This document shows, in pieces, positions 19,798 through 29,815 of a stretch of DNA of 64,000 nucleotides. The stretch covers positions 310,001 to 374,000 of the forward strand of contig NZ_JAHKRC010000002.1 in NCBI RefSeq assembly GCF_019345465.1, given 5' to 3'. The DNA comes from Pseudomonas sp. NKUCC02_KPG (GTDB taxonomy: Bacteria; Pseudomonadota; Gammaproteobacteria; Pseudomonadales; Pseudomonadaceae). The position numbers and the translations under genes are program-made. Within the stretch, counting starts at the first letter, position 1, and every line of letters begins with the position of its first letter. The notes beneath the pieces were generated by a model. It was not told the DNA's origin and made no database searches. It saw only the letters and a list, made by a program, of their open reading frames with translations.

Positions 19798-20856
19798 TCA
19801 GGTATTGGCTGCCAGTTGGTCATAACCGCGCAGGTAGTAGTTGAGAGCCGAGATCAACCAGCACAGCACAAACATGCCGATGATCCAGTAGCCAATTTCG
19901 CCGAAGTTTTCACTGATGGCATTGATCGGCGTCCATATCCCGCCGGTTAGCTCAAGTTTGTCGGCAATCAGTCCCAATGCCTCGACGCCTCCAATGAACA
20001 ACGCAACCACCACCGAGGCGGCCGTGATGGTGATGTTGTAGTAGAGCTTGCGCACCGGTTTGGAAAACGCCCAGCCGTAGGCACCGATCATCACGAAGTT
20101 GTCCAGTGAATCGATCAGGGCCATGCCCACGGCGAACAGTATCGGGAAGACCATGATCGACCACAGGCTGATGCCGTGGGATGCGCTGGTGGCGCTGATG
20201 CCCAGCAGGCCGATTTCGGTGGCGGTGTCAAAGCCCAGGCCGAACAGAAAGCCCACCGGGTACATGTGCCAGCTTTTATTGACCAGGTTGAACACCCGGC
20301 CAAAGATGCGCGCCATCAGGCCACCTTTGTGGGTGGTGATCAGGTCCAGCTCTTCGGGTGGCAGGCTGTGGCCGGCCTTGACCAGCCTGAACTTCTTGTA
20401 CACCGAGATCAGGATCACCAGGTTGAGCACGCCGAACAGCAGCAGGAACACCGATGACACCAGGGTGCCGATCAATCCGCCGGTTTCATGGAACCACTCC
20501 ATGTCGTCCTTGAAAGCCAACGCCGTGACGGCGATGGCAAAGGATGCCAGGACCACGATGGTGGAATGCCCCAGGGAGAACCAGGTGCCTACGGCAATCG
20601 GTCGTTTGCCCTGCTGCATCAGTTTGCGGGTGACATTGTCGATGGCTGCGATGTGGTCGGCATCCACGGCGTGGCGCAGGCCGAAGCCGTACGCCAGTAA
20701 TGCGGTGCCCATCAGTACCGGGTTGTTGCCAAACTCGATAAAGGCCCAGGCCCAGGCGAGGAGGTTGGCCAGAATCAATCCGGCCAGCAGGTAAATGGCA
20801 CGACGCGTGGTGTTCGACGGTTCGGCATTGACCAGGGGTTGGGCAATCACGGTCAT
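19798..20856 (-). CDS. NiCoT-family nickel permease
   Basis: 352 residues with about eight membrane helices. The NiCoT signature is clear near residues 60-73 (RHAVDADHIAAIDN, the H-x4-D-H metal site), followed by FSLGHSTIVVL and later FGLGFDTATEIGLL. It imports Ni(II) with high affinity. It lies 26 bases after the urea channel gene at the end of the urease operon, so it most likely supplies nickel to urease. Confidence 0.92.
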   Translation of the reverse strand: MTVIAQPLVNAEPSNTTRRAIYLLAGLILANLLAWAWAFIEFGNNPVLMGTALLAYGFGLRHAVDADHIAAIDNVTRKLMQQGKRPIAVGTWFSLGHSTIVVLASFAIAVTALAFKDDMEWFHETGGLIGTLVSSVFLLLFGVLNLVILISVYKKFRLVKAGHSLPPEELDLITTHKGGLMARIFGRVFNLVNKSWHMYPVGFLFGLGFDTATEIGLLGISATSASHGISLWSIMVFPILFAVGMALIDSLDNFVMIGAYGWAFSKPVRKLYYNITITAASVVVALFIGGVEALGLIADKLELTGGIWTPINAISENFGEIGYWIIGMFVLCWLISALNYYLRGYDQLAANT

Positions 20857-20882
20857 GGGAAGGCTCCGGCAGGGATCGGAAA

Positions 20883-21863
20883 TTATTGGCGGTGGGCCGG
20901 CATGACGTCTTTGTTGGGCACCAGGAACAACCAGGAAGCCAGCACAAAGGGCATGGTCAGGGTCGGGATGCCTGCCGGGCCCAATACTGTATTCAAGGCG
21001 CCCTGCACAAAGACAGTGAAAATCACCCCGATCACGGTGTAGATCAGTACCCGCCAGCTTGGCTTGTTGAAGGTCGAACCCAGGGCGATGGCCGTCAGCA
21101 CGGCGCTGAATGCATACAGGCCGTTATTGATACTGCTGTGTTCGGCCTGCAGGACCACGGCGGTCAGGACGGCCAGCAGCGATCCGAGAATGCCGAACAC
21201 GGCGGCCCACAACGATGACACCGCCAGCCCTGCGAGAAACAGCACGCTGCCAATCACCGTGCTGATCAGGAACACTTCAGAAACACCGTAGAACGTACTT
21301 TTGAACAGGTCGATGCCGTCGAACAGACTGGTGTTGTAGGCGACCAGATCATGGGGCAGGTTGGGCACGGGCAGGGAGCTGTTTTCCAGGCCACCAAAGG
21401 CATAGCTGGCCAGCAGCATGGTCCAGGTCACCAGTACGAAGGGGGCGGTCAGCGCAGCGACTTTCCAGGTTTTCAGGATGTCGGCGATGCAGATCGTGAC
21501 GATCACCGAGACCGCGCTGCCCAGGATGATGCACAGCCACAGGATGGGGGTGACGGCAAGAAAGGTCGGCAGGGCGACACCCACCAGGCAGCCGTTATAG
21601 CCGTACAGGCCGGCTTTCCAGGAGGTGTGGTCCTTGAGGTGCATGCCGGTGAGGGTTGCCACCACGGTACCCAGTACACTGCCGTAGGCCACTGCCGGAT
21701 TGCCTTCGGCAAAAGCCCCGACAAAGATCGCGGCAAAGAACAGCAAGCCGGTCAGGGGGTTGTTCTGGAACATGACTTGAGCGCAACCGCGCAGAGTGAC
21801 GTCGATAAACTCAAGGACGACGTTACCATCCGCCACTTTTGACCACTTGGATGCAGTTTCCAT
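20883..21863 (-). CDS. Urea channel (UT family)
   Basis: About 326 residues and very hydrophobic, with two related halves typical of UT-type urea channels (NNPLTGLLFFAAIFVGAF in the first; SSINNGLYAFSAVLTAIALG in the second). ATG 21863 is chosen over an upstream TTG because GGGAGAG lies just before it. It resembles Yut of Yersinia. It lies between ureD and the nickel permease and should let urea enter for the urease. Confidence 0.88.
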   Translation of the reverse strand: METASKWSKVADGNVVLEFIDVTLRGCAQVMFQNNPLTGLLFFAAIFVGAFAEGNPAVAYGSVLGTVVATLTGMHLKDHTSWKAGLYGYNGCLVGVALPTFLAVTPILWLCIILGSAVSVIVTICIADILKTWKVAALTAPFVLVTWTMLLASYAFGGLENSSLPVPNLPHDLVAYNTSLFDGIDLFKSTFYGVSEVFLISTVIGSVLFLAGLAVSSLWAAVFGILGSLLAVLTAVVLQAEHSSINNGLYAFSAVLTAIALGSTFNKPSWRVLIYTVIGVIFTVFVQGALNTVLGPAGIPTLTMPFVLASWLFLVPNKDVMPAHRQ

Positions 21864-21921
21864 ATTGACTCTCCCAATTGTGCATTCGGCCAAGAGCCGT
21901 CCTGATATGTCCGGATATTAC

Positions 21922-22066
21922 GTAGCAGCTCCCGTCGGAACGAGGCTGCGTCTGGCGGCGCAGCCGTCGCAAAATCAGGCACTGCGGTGTGCCAGTCAAA
22001 CCCTGTCCTCAGGGATTACGATGGCTGCGCCGTCGGACGCAGCCTCGTTCCTTCGACAGCTGCTAC
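21922..22066. repeat. Long imperfect inverted repeat (Pseudomonas intergenic repeat)
   Basis: The left arm begins GTAGCAGCTCCCGTCGGAAC and runs through GAGGCTGCG. The right arm is its imperfect reverse complement, with CGCAGCCTCGTTCC then TCGACAGCTGCTAC. The arms flank a short unrelated core. It lies between ureD and the urea channel gene and could fold into a large hairpin that partly ends or protects the transcript. Confidence 0.75.
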
Positions 22067-22070
22067 ACAG

Positions 22071-23033
22071 CTACTTCCACAAAAACTGCGGCTGAAGTGT
22101 CAGGCCCAGGATCTCTTCGCGGGCGACTTTCCAGAACTCGCGAATTTGCGCCTTGACCTCACCGCTGTCGTTGCCCAGTACCTTGAAAATCAGCCCGCAG
22201 TCGTTCGGCAGGCGGGTAACGCCGCTGGCCAGCCCTGCGCTCATGTCGAAGAGCGCCGGGATGCGCTCCACAATCCGGTCGTGATGCTCCTTGGGCGTGA
22301 GCAGCACCACGTTGCCGAACACGTCGAAGGTCTGCATGACACCAATGGCGTCCAGGCTCTCCTTTTTCGGTTCAAGAATGTATTTCTCGACAAACAGTTC
22401 GCGGCCCTCAAGGTTTTCAGCGCTCACTCGCGAGGAGTAAACGTCAAAACCGAAACGCTCATCGACATGGTGGTATTTGCGCCCCGACATCAACACTTCG
22501 CAGTAGATCGCCGTTGCCGTGGGGTGGATCTTGATCTGGGTGCTGGTGATAAACCGCGCATTGCGATGGGGGATCAGCGGGTCTGGCATAAACTCCAGAT
22601 AACCGCCTTCCTCGATTCGCAAGTGCTGGATTTGCGTGGCGTAGTTGGCATCCATTGAATGCACTTTGGTCGCTGACTGGGTGGTGACGTGCCCACAGGC
22701 ACCCACCCCTACATTGACGTCAGTGGCCAGACGGTCGCCCTGCAGCACGCAGCCAGAAGTCGAGATCATGGTCACACAGGGCAGCTCGGGCATCACCTCG
22801 TCCCAATACAGGGCCCGCTGCACCAGCGACGGCACGCGCCGCTCCATGTCCGCCAGCACGCTGCGATTGCCGCGCTTTTCAAAACCCAGTCGCAGGTAGC
22901 CGCTTTTTCCCACGGCACCGCTTTGCATTTGTGGAGGTTCGTCCTGGTACTGCGACAGCTCCGGCGCATCATTGCCCAGTGCGTGAGCGCGCAGCCGTGA
23001 CGGAGTGTTCACGATCTGGCTCTGCGCTGTCAT
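22071..23033 (-). CDS. ureD: Urease accessory protein UreD
   Basis: 320 residues, the usual size for UreD/UreH. Family stretches include [24 protein letters not shown] and [20 protein letters not shown] near residues 100-120. It forms the UreDFG complex on apo-urease and channels nickel and CO2 to the active site. Its ATG overlaps the ureG stop by four bases. Its place at the end of ureABCEFGD, rather than in front of ureA, is unlike most Pseudomonas urease loci. Confidence 0.93.
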   Translation of the reverse strand: MTAQSQIVNTPSRLRAHALGNDAPELSQYQDEPPQMQSGAVGKSGYLRLGFEKRGNRSVLADMERRVPSLVQRALYWDEVMPELPCVTMISTSGCVLQGDRLATDVNVGVGACGHVTTQSATKVHSMDANYATQIQHLRIEEGGYLEFMPDPLIPHRNARFITSTQIKIHPTATAIYCEVLMSGRKYHHVDERFGFDVYSSRVSAENLEGRELFVEKYILEPKKESLDAIGVMQTFDVFGNVVLLTPKEHHDRIVERIPALFDMSAGLASGVTRLPNDCGLIFKVLGNDSGEVKAQIREFWKVAREEILGLTLQPQFLWK

Positions 23034-23677
23034 GCAGTGACCTCGCTCTTGACCGCCGGTTTTTGGGCGAACAGGAACATGTGCTCGATCATGTCCACCA
23101 GTTCTTCAATGCCGTGGCCGGTCTTGCAGTTGGTGAGGATGTACGGACGGTTGCCGCGCACCACCTTGGTGTCGCTCTCCATGACATCCAGGCTGGCGCC
23201 GACATAGGGTGCAAGGTCGATCTTGTTGATGATCAGAATGTCTGCCTGCACCAGGCCCGGGCCATTTTTACGCGGAATTTTTTCGCCTTCAGCCACGTCG
23301 ATCACGTAGATGTAAAAGTCGGCCAGAGCGGGGCTGAAGGTCAGGGTCAGGTTGTCGCCGCCGCTCTCGATCATGATCAGGTCGCTGTCGGGGAACTTCT
23401 CTTCCATTTCCTCGACCGCTGCAATGTTCATGCTCGGATCTTCACGCACTGCGGTGTGCGGGCAGGCACCGGTCTCGACACCCAGGATCTTGTCTTCGTC
23501 CAGGATCCCTTTGAGGGTGCGCTTTACCTGCTTGGCGTCTTCGGTGGTGACGATGTCGTTGGTGATGATCAATGGCTTGTAGCCACGGTTGATCAGAATC
23601 GGAGTGATCACTTCGATGATCGCGGTTTTACCTGAACCGACCGGGCCGCCAATACCAATACGAGTAATCTTTTTCAC
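23030..23677 (-). CDS. ureG: Urease accessory GTPase UreG
   Basis: About 215 residues from GTG 23677, chosen because AAGGA lies seven bases before it and conserved sequence begins there. A further in-frame GTG at 23722 would add 15 residues. P-loop GGPVGSGKT, nickel/GTPase residues in [28 protein letters not shown] and the base-specificity motif NKIDLAP are all present. GTP hydrolysis drives nickel insertion into urease. Overlaps ureD and follows ureF. Confidence 0.94.
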   Translation of the reverse strand: MKKITRIGIGGPVGSGKTAIIEVITPILINRGYKPLIITNDIVTTEDAKQVKRTLKGILDEDKILGVETGACPHTAVREDPSMNIAAVEEMEEKFPDSDLIMIESGGDNLTLTFSPALADFYIYVIDVAEGEKIPRKNGPGLVQADILIINKIDLAPYVGASLDVMESDTKVVRGNRPYILTNCKTGHGIEELVDMIEHMFLFAQKPAVKSEVTA

Positions 23678-23742
23678 GGTTATTTCCTTACCAGATAGGG
23701 GAGCTGATTGAGCGTCGACCACGTCAACGCAATCCTGGGGTA

Positions 23743-24432
23743 TCAGTTCATGAACAGCCGCACGTGTGCTTTGACGTGAGCGGCGGCGAGCACATCGACG
23801 ATGGGTACATAGGACGACATCTGTTCGATATCACCGATTTCAGCGATGTCGCAGAAGGCTTCAATGTCGTGGTTGAGTTCGAACAGAATGTGCTGGGTGT
23901 CCAGGTGCGTGACCCGCATGAGGCGCATGGCGGCGCTGAGGATGGTCATGGCGACACCGTACTGGTGCATCACCACCACTTCCCTGGCGCCAATGCCCTG
24001 CGTCGACATCACCACGGCCTGGGTGACGGGGTAGGTGCCCGCCGCGTTGCCGGCCTTGATCTGCTCCAGCCACCAGCGGACCAAGGGTTTTTCGACGACA
24101 TGGATCGACATTTCGGCCAGTTTTTTACCCATGCGCGTCGCCATCAACCGGCTTTCTTCGTTGAGCTTGCGGTTATTGACCGCCCAGTCCGCGCGCAGGA
24201 TCCCGTCGCGGTCTTCCGCGACGCAGGCCCGGTGCGCGGCGACGACGCCCATGCCGTCACAACTGGCCGCTTGTTTGAGCGCCGTGAGGACAAAGCCCTT
24301 GAGGGTCGCGACATCGTGAACGATGCCTTTCTGAATGGCGGATTCCACGCCGTTCGAGAACGAAAAGGCACCCACTGGCAATACGGAATCGCCAAACTGC
24401 ATGATGCGAATTAGATCTGATGCGTTCATCAA
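23743..24432 (-). CDS. ureF: Urease accessory protein UreF
   Basis: 229 residues, all-helical in character, beginning with the conserved block [19 protein letters not shown]. UreF bridges UreD and UreG in the maturation complex and checks GTP hydrolysis. It starts 18 bases after the ureE stop and is followed by ureG on the same transcript. Confidence 0.93.
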   Translation of the reverse strand: MMNASDLIRIMQFGDSVLPVGAFSFSNGVESAIQKGIVHDVATLKGFVLTALKQAASCDGMGVVAAHRACVAEDRDGILRADWAVNNRKLNEESRLMATRMGKKLAEMSIHVVEKPLVRWWLEQIKAGNAAGTYPVTQAVVMSTQGIGAREVVVMHQYGVAMTILSAAMRLMRVTHLDTQHILFELNHDIEAFCDIAEIGDIEQMSSYVPIVDVLAAAHVKAHVRLFMN

Positions 24433-24450
24433 AGCGCCTTCTTGCCGGAT

Positions 24451-25122
24451 TCAGTGCTTATGGCTGTGAAACGTATGGCCATTGTCGTGGCTGTGACTGT
24501 GCGAGTCGTGACTGTGCAGGCCCTGGATCTTGAGGGCTGCCGCGTCCAGCTTGTCTTGCGGGCTGGCCACGTGAACGTGGGTGTCGGTTTCTTCGGCGCC
24601 GCCAAACAGCAGGCGTGCCTCTGAAGTGGTCAGCAGTGGCAGGACTTCAGCACCGCCGACAAAGGCATACGGCAAGTGTTGAAAACCGTGGGTGCGCATC
24701 ACCGAATCCATCATTTTGGTTTCGACTGTGAGTGGGATGTACACCTCGTTGTGTTTGGTCACGGCTTTCCAGTGCTGGTTGCCCAGGGCATGGCCCAGTT
24801 CGAAGCTGGTCTTGATCAGGACGTCCAGGGGTTGCTGTTTGAGTTCCTTGAGATCAATCACCATCACGTCGCGCAGATTCAGTTGCACCACGACGGCGGT
24901 GTTGGTGGCGTCATCCCACATCAGCACATCACCGTCGGACAGCACGACGTTGCGCTCCAGTGAGATACCCAGGTCCAGCCCGCCGAGACTGGTGCGCCGG
25001 CAGCGGCTTTTTTGCGCTTCACGCTGGTCCAGTACCAGAAGGTCGACATTGGCGCTTTCCAGTTTCTGTTTCCAGTGCGGGTCTTTCTTGGCGTTGCCCA
25101 GAATGTGTTCAATCAAAATCAC
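24451..25122 (-). CDS. ureE: Urease nickel metallochaperone UreE
   Basis: 223 residues, longer than the roughly 160-residue Klebsiella protein. The N-terminal UreE domain contains [17 protein letters not shown] and DGDVL; the central metal-binding domain has [14 protein letters not shown] with the conserved His. The C-terminus is a His-rich tail ([20 protein letters not shown]) able to bind several nickel ions. It hands nickel to UreG. Confidence 0.92.
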   Translation of the reverse strand: MILIEHILGNAKKDPHWKQKLESANVDLLVLDQREAQKSRCRRTSLGGLDLGISLERNVVLSDGDVLMWDDATNTAVVVQLNLRDVMVIDLKELKQQPLDVLIKTSFELGHALGNQHWKAVTKHNEVYIPLTVETKMMDSVMRTHGFQHLPYAFVGGAEVLPLLTTSEARLLFGGAEETDTHVHVASPQDKLDAAALKIQGLHSHDSHSHSHDNGHTFHSHKH

Positions 25123-25204
25123 GTCGCAAACTCCTTCCCCGAATCATTTGCCGGGCGTTTGCCGCCGGGGATGAATGCGTCCCCGGCGGCTGCCCGTTCA
25201 GACT

Positions 25205-26923
25205 TTAGCCAAAGAAATAACGCTGGTTCATGGTGGCCACGTCGATGGGTTTGCACGTGGCGTGCACACCGTCGACTTTTACGGCGAAGGTTTCAGGGTC
25301 AACTTCGATATGCGGCGTCTGGTCGTTGCGTACCAGGTCTTTCTTGGAGACGGTGCGACAGCCCCGTACTGCCACGACCTGACGTTCCAGCCCGGCTTTT
25401 TCTTTCACGCCGTCTTCAAGGGCCGCTTGCGACACGAAGGTCACGCAGGTGTCCTGCACGGTTTTGCCGAACGCGCCAAACATCGGACGGTAGAACACCG
25501 GCTGCGGGGTTGGCAGGGAGGCGTTCGGGTCACCCATTGCGGCCCAGTTGATCATGCCGCCCTTGATCACCATCTTCGGCTTGGCACCGAAGAAGCGCGG
25601 ATCCCAGAGCACCAGGTCGGCCATCTTGCCGACTTCGACCGAGCCCAGCACGTGGCTGATACCTTGGGCCAGGGCCGGGTTGATGGTGATCTTGGCCACG
25701 TACCGCAGTACACGGAAGTTGTCGTTGTCGGCACTGTCTTCCGGCAGTTTGCCGCGCGAAGCCTTCATCGCATGGGCGGTCTGCATCACGCGCAACCAGT
25801 TTTCACCGACACGGCCCATGGCCTGGGAGTCACTGGAGAACATGGAGATAACGCCCATGTCCTGCAGCACGTTTTCGGCGGCGATGGTTTCCGGGCGTAC
25901 CCGACTTTCGGCAAACGACACGTCGGCCGGCACGTTCGGGTTGAGGTTGTGACAGACCATGATCATGTCGAACAACTCGGCCTGGCTGTTGACACCATAG
26001 GGCAGGGTCGGGTTGGTCGAGCTCGGCAGCACGTTGTTCTGGCTTGCCACCCTGATGATGTCGGGGGCGTGACCGCCACCGGCGCCTTCAGTGTGGAAGG
26101 TGTGGATGGTACGACCTTCGAAGGCATCAATGGTGTCTTCGACGTAGCCACATTCGTTGAGACTGTCGGTGTGCACCGACACCTGGACGTCCATTTCATC
26201 GGCAGTACGCAGCGCATGGCGTATGGCGTTTGAGGTTGCGCCCCAGTCCTCGTGAACCTTCAGACCGGCGACACCGGCGATGATTTGCTCGGCCAGCGGG
26301 TCGCGGCCGAAGGAGTTGCCCTTGCCGAGCATGCCGACGTTGACCGGCAGCCCTTCGAGCGAGCGCAGCATCTGGCGGATGTTCCACGGGCCTGCGGTCA
26401 CGGTGGTGCCGTTGGTGCCGTCGGTAGGGCCGATGCCGCCGCCGAAGAAGGTGGTCACGCCGTTGGACAGCGCGTGGTAGGCCTGTTGTGGCGAGATCAG
26501 GTGAACGTGGGTGTCGATCCCGGCGGCGGTCAGGATCAGGTGCTCACCGGAAATGGCGTCGGTGCTCACACCCACCACCAGGCCGGGGGTCACTCCGCTC
26601 ATGGTGCCCGGGTTGCCGCTTTTGCCGATACCGACAATCTTGCCGTCACGCACGCCCACGTCGGCTTTGATCACGCCCTGGATCGCGTCGATGATGGTGA
26701 CGTTGGTGATCACCAGATCCAGCACACCGTTGTCGCGGGTCAGGGTGTTGTCGGCCCCCATGCCGTCTCGCAGGGATTTGCCGCCGCCGTAGACGGATTC
26801 TTCGCCGTAACCACGTAAGTCCTTTTCAATCTCGACAAACAGGTTGGTGTCACCCAGGCGGATTTTGTCGCCCGTGGTAGGGCCGAACAGGCCTGCATAT
26901 TCTTTGCGTGAAATGGTTGGCAT
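25205..26923 (-). CDS. ureC: Urease alpha subunit UreC
   Basis: 572 residues, full length for the catalytic subunit. The two-nickel site is complete: H-x-H in GIDTHVHLI near residue 140, the carbamylated Lys in GLKVHEDWG near 221, His in [12 protein letters not shown], the flap Cys/His in MVCHNLNPN near 322 and Asp in [12 protein letters not shown] near 366. It hydrolyses urea to ammonia and CO2. The wording of the protein, such as the final MNQRYFFG, strongly resembles the Yersinia enzyme as I remember it. Confidence 0.97.
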   Translation of the reverse strand: MPTISRKEYAGLFGPTTGDKIRLGDTNLFVEIEKDLRGYGEESVYGGGKSLRDGMGADNTLTRDNGVLDLVITNVTIIDAIQGVIKADVGVRDGKIVGIGKSGNPGTMSGVTPGLVVGVSTDAISGEHLILTAAGIDTHVHLISPQQAYHALSNGVTTFFGGGIGPTDGTNGTTVTAGPWNIRQMLRSLEGLPVNVGMLGKGNSFGRDPLAEQIIAGVAGLKVHEDWGATSNAIRHALRTADEMDVQVSVHTDSLNECGYVEDTIDAFEGRTIHTFHTEGAGGGHAPDIIRVASQNNVLPSSTNPTLPYGVNSQAELFDMIMVCHNLNPNVPADVSFAESRVRPETIAAENVLQDMGVISMFSSDSQAMGRVGENWLRVMQTAHAMKASRGKLPEDSADNDNFRVLRYVAKITINPALAQGISHVLGSVEVGKMADLVLWDPRFFGAKPKMVIKGGMINWAAMGDPNASLPTPQPVFYRPMFGAFGKTVQDTCVTFVSQAALEDGVKEKAGLERQVVAVRGCRTVSKKDLVRNDQTPHIEVDPETFAVKVDGVHATCKPIDVATMNQRYFFG

Positions 26924-26998
26924 CGGTGGCTCCTTTTCTAATGCCGCGCGGGCGTCAATGACTCAACGGCGCGTGTGCAAAATATGAAAATGCTGTGG

Positions 26999-27520
26999 TT
27001 ACTTGTCGTTGACGGGCTTGGCAGGCTTGGAGAACTTGAACCCGTGATCGACTGCGCGCTGAATGGCCTGGAGTTTTTCCGGGCGTTCATGGTTGCTGGT
27101 CATTTTGTCCGGTGCCCAGCCATCCACCAGGTTGTTGAAGCCGTAAAGGGTTTGCTTGCCACCGTAAGGGATCAGCGGCACCTCAATTTCGTCACCCGGC
27201 TCGAAGCGGATAGCGGTGGTGGCTGAAATATTCAGGCGCTTGCCAAAAGCTGCGGCACGATCGAACTCAAGGGCACGGTTGACTTCGAAGAAATGAAAGT
27301 GAGAACCGATCTGGATAGGACGGTCACCGGTGTTACGCACTTTGACTTTGGTGACAGGGCGGTCTTCGTTGAAGGTGATCGGTGTGCTGGCGTAAACGGT
27401 GCCGCCCAGGGGTACATCGGCCTCATTGCCCTTGTTTACGCCACCTGGATTTTTGGCGTGGGGGATAGTGTGCTTTGGATGGGTATCCTGGTGCGGTCCT
27501 GCGGTCTCTTTGGTGCTCAT
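26999..27520 (-). CDS. ureB: Urease beta subunit UreB
   Basis: 173 residues; the conserved domain ([40 protein letters not shown]) begins only near residue 38. The basic, His/Lys-containing N-terminal extension and the C-terminal tail make it longer than the roughly 101-residue subunit of most Pseudomonas and closer to the extended Yersinia form. Structural subunit of the UreABC trimer. Confidence 0.94.
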   Translation of the reverse strand: MSTKETAGPHQDTHPKHTIPHAKNPGGVNKGNEADVPLGGTVYASTPITFNEDRPVTKVKVRNTGDRPIQIGSHFHFFEVNRALEFDRAAAFGKRLNISATTAIRFEPGDEIEVPLIPYGGKQTLYGFNNLVDGWAPDKMTSNHERPEKLQAIQRAVDHGFKFSKPAKPVNDK

Positions 27521-27573
27521 GACTGATTCCTCAAAACGTGGAAGTTTTGCGTTAACCGGGTGTGGAACAGCGG

Positions 27574-27876
27574 TTACTTGATCGGGTCATGGACCGTGAC
27601 CAGACGGCTGCCGTCGGTGAAAATCGCCTCAACCTGAACATTGGGAATCAGGTCGCTGACACCTTCCATCACGTCATCTTTGGTCAGCACCTTGCTGGCC
27701 TCGGTCATGACATCTTCAACCGACTTGCCGTCCCGCGCGCCTTCCAGTGCGGTCACGGTGATAATTGAAACAGCCTCTGGATAGTTCAATTTCAAGCCGC
27801 GAGCCTTGCGCCGGAATGCGACGTCCGAGAGGGTGTAAACCATCAGTTTTTCGACTTCTCTGGGGGTGAGCTGCAT
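27574..27876 (-). CDS. ureA: Urease gamma subunit UreA
   Basis: 100 residues, the standard size for UreA, beginning [20 protein letters not shown] and ending with [24 protein letters not shown] ribosome site precedes the ATG. It is the first gene of the urease operon, with 53 bases to ureB, and is preceded by a 520-base non-coding region holding the likely promoter. Confidence 0.96.
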   Translation of the reverse strand: MQLTPREVEKLMVYTLSDVAFRRKARGLKLNYPEAVSIITVTALEGARDGKSVEDVMTEASKVLTKDDVMEGVSDLIPNVQVEAIFTDGSRLVTVHDPIK

Positions 27877-28397
27877 AAGCCCTCCTATTTACAGTGCGGT
27901 AGGAATTAAAGTTCTGGAGTGCAGGTCAGGCGTGCGCGCATGCCCAACACTCCACACGTCGGGAGCGTGCAAAGGCGGGTTGAGGTTCGGGTGGTTTTTG
28001 GGTGCAGGTGGTCGTTTCATAGGCTCAACCGTTCAAATCCATTAATACGGGTGCGAGGCAGAGCCTAGACCATAATTTCCAGCAGGCCAGGCGAAGCAGG
28101 AGGGTGGCCAAGAGGGAGTTGACACATGCTGAAATCAATGTTTTTTAATATATTCCGTTATAAAACAAAGGCTTATTTGATTTTTTGTGTGTTCTTGAAT
28201 CGTGTTTTTTAGCTAAAAAAGCGTTTTCTGAGTACGAAAAAACCTTATCTTTTGTGCTTTAAGTCATCGAAATTGATGTGCGCGCTCGATTAATAGCTGT
28301 CCTCAGCGCGCAAGGCAGGGACCTGAATGGCGAGAGCAGCACAGGTGACTTTTGCACTGCGCCCGGTCGACGAACCGTTCAGGTCGATGCCAAAACG
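27877..28397. other. Non-coding region upstream of urease operon
   Basis: No credible gene. The part next to ureA is GC-rich. The part from about 28130 to 28260 is strikingly AT-rich, with runs such as TTTTTTAATATATT, as expected for a binding region of nucleoid proteins or a transfer junction. An inverted repeat TGCGCGCT/AGCGCGCA lies at 28279-28312, beyond the 3' end of the FUSC gene, and may end its transcript. Confidence 0.6.
28095..28111 (-). promoter_or_regulatory. Candidate sigma-54 promoter for ureA
   Basis: Minus strand reads TTGGCCACCCTCCTGCT. The invariant GG and GC are ten bases apart and nine of the thirteen defined consensus positions (TTGGCACGnnnnTTGCT) match. It would give a leader of about 200 bases before ureA. 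Sigma-54 control would fit NtrC-dependent nitrogen regulation of urease, but no clear NtrC site was found. Confidence 0.4.
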
Positions 28398-29498
28398 CTA
28401 TTTTTCATTTGGAAGTTTGTCGTTTTTAAACAAGTGCCTATGGGTGTTTTGATAGAGCGCGCTGTGTAGTTGGTCATTGAATTCAGTCAGTTGCCTGAGC
28501 ATTTCCAGGCTCAGCCAGACATAGGCGTAAAAGGGCGTTTCGCTGATCTTGCCATCAAGGCTCTTGAGAACAAGCTCATGCAAATCGTGGGTTTTCTGGC
28601 GCAGTTCGCCACTGATCTGATTGTTTGCGATGCCCAGGCACAATTTGTTCTGGAGTGATTCGAGGGCTTGTGGAATCAGTTGGTGAAGGTCACTCAACGC
28701 CGGTTCGCTCTCAATCAGCAGATGGCTCTCGCGCGAAGACCAGTACGCATCGATCATCAGGCTCATGGTCGCCAGCATGTTGCGGTGCAGGGTTTGCACG
28801 GCCTCGAACACTTGTGGCTTGAGGTTGGTTTCTTTGCTCGCGGGGGCGATGTAGTTGCGTAACTTGATAATCGCATCCAGTTCATCCTTCAACTGGTCTT
28901 CCAGGTCGGGGCGCTCGGCGATCCGGGGGGAGAAGTACGCCGCGTACAGCTCATTGATCTTGCCCAGGCTTTCGCTGAGTTTGATCCGCAGGTCGGTGTA
29001 GGCCCGCAGGGGGTAAATGCTGGTATAGAGCATGGCCAGCAAGGAACCTGCCAGTACGTAGCCACTGCGGGTGAGTGCGGACTCCATGTCATTGGGCGGA
29101 GCGCAACTGACCACCGCCAGTGTTGCGCCGATCAGCAGGGCCATGTAAGGGTGTTTGCCGAGGGTCAGGTAGCCGGCGATGAACATCATGACGCCGGACC
29201 ACACCAGCATGAGGGAGAACGAATAGGTTTCCAGGTACAACCCCACCAGCCCCGACAGCGCACCAATGATGGTGCCGCCGGTACGTTGCACGGCCCGGGA
29301 GGACACATTGCCCCAATAAGGCTGCGGCCCCATCACAATGAGCATGGTGATCAGGGCATAGGAGGCGCCGTCGAGTTTGAAGTAACGGATGACAACAAAA
29401 GTAATCAGGAACGCCAGGCTGATACGGGTGGCATGGATCCAGTGGTTGTATTTGCAGGCCAGTTTTTCCAGATTTGAAATCTTTTTACCCAGCTGCAT
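28398..29498 (-). CDS. FUSC-family inner-membrane protein
   Basis: 366 residues. The N-terminal half holds about six membrane helices with family-like stretches (YALITMLIVMGPQPYWGNVS, then RAVQRTGGTIIGALSGLVG). The C-terminal half is a long helical cytoplasmic domain. This layout fits the fusaric-acid-resistance-like/YccS superfamily (FUSC), but it is about half the length of full transporters and has only one membrane block. GGGGA lies before the ATG. It is divergent from a LysR gene, which may control it. Confidence 0.72.
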   Translation of the reverse strand: MQLGKKISNLEKLACKYNHWIHATRISLAFLITFVVIRYFKLDGASYALITMLIVMGPQPYWGNVSSRAVQRTGGTIIGALSGLVGLYLETYSFSLMLVWSGVMMFIAGYLTLGKHPYMALLIGATLAVVSCAPPNDMESALTRSGYVLAGSLLAMLYTSIYPLRAYTDLRIKLSESLGKINELYAAYFSPRIAERPDLEDQLKDELDAIIKLRNYIAPASKETNLKPQVFEAVQTLHRNMLATMSLMIDAYWSSRESHLLIESEPALSDLHQLIPQALESLQNKLCLGIANNQISGELRQKTHDLHELVLKSLDGKISETPFYAYVWLSLEMLRQLTEFNDQLHSALYQNTHRHLFKNDKLPNEK

Positions 29499-29815
29499 AG
29501 AGTCCCCAATCGTTGTAATGGATTGGGCTGCCAGCGTAGTTCAGGATGGGAGGGTCCACCACTTGGGATGGCTCTGCTTTGGGGCGCAGAGAAATGGCAG
29601 GCGTAAAAAAGGCCATTACCTTCATGGGGATCCGGTAATGACCAAAAATTCTCAACCAAAGAGAGCGTCAGGCATCAACCTGACGGGCGGCAATGTATCA
29701 AGGTCAAACTTAGTTAGCTAGCTAAGTGTGCGCGAAACTGTTTTACCTGATGCGCAACAATGGTGCATGGCGAGCCGGCTAGGCACGCCAAGCGTTACCC
29801 GATAACCTTTGCGCC
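29499..29815. other. Divergent regulatory region between FUSC gene and lysR
   Basis: 317 bases without a gene. It carries the promoters for the two divergent genes and a near-perfect palindrome at 29708-29727. Confidence 0.55.
29708..29727. promoter_or_regulatory. Palindromic operator candidate
   Basis: The 20-base sequence ACTTAGTTAGCTAGCTAAGT is a palindrome with one mismatched pair. It lies about 90 bases upstream of lysR and 210 from the FUSC start, a plausible site for LysR autoregulation. Confidence 0.4.
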
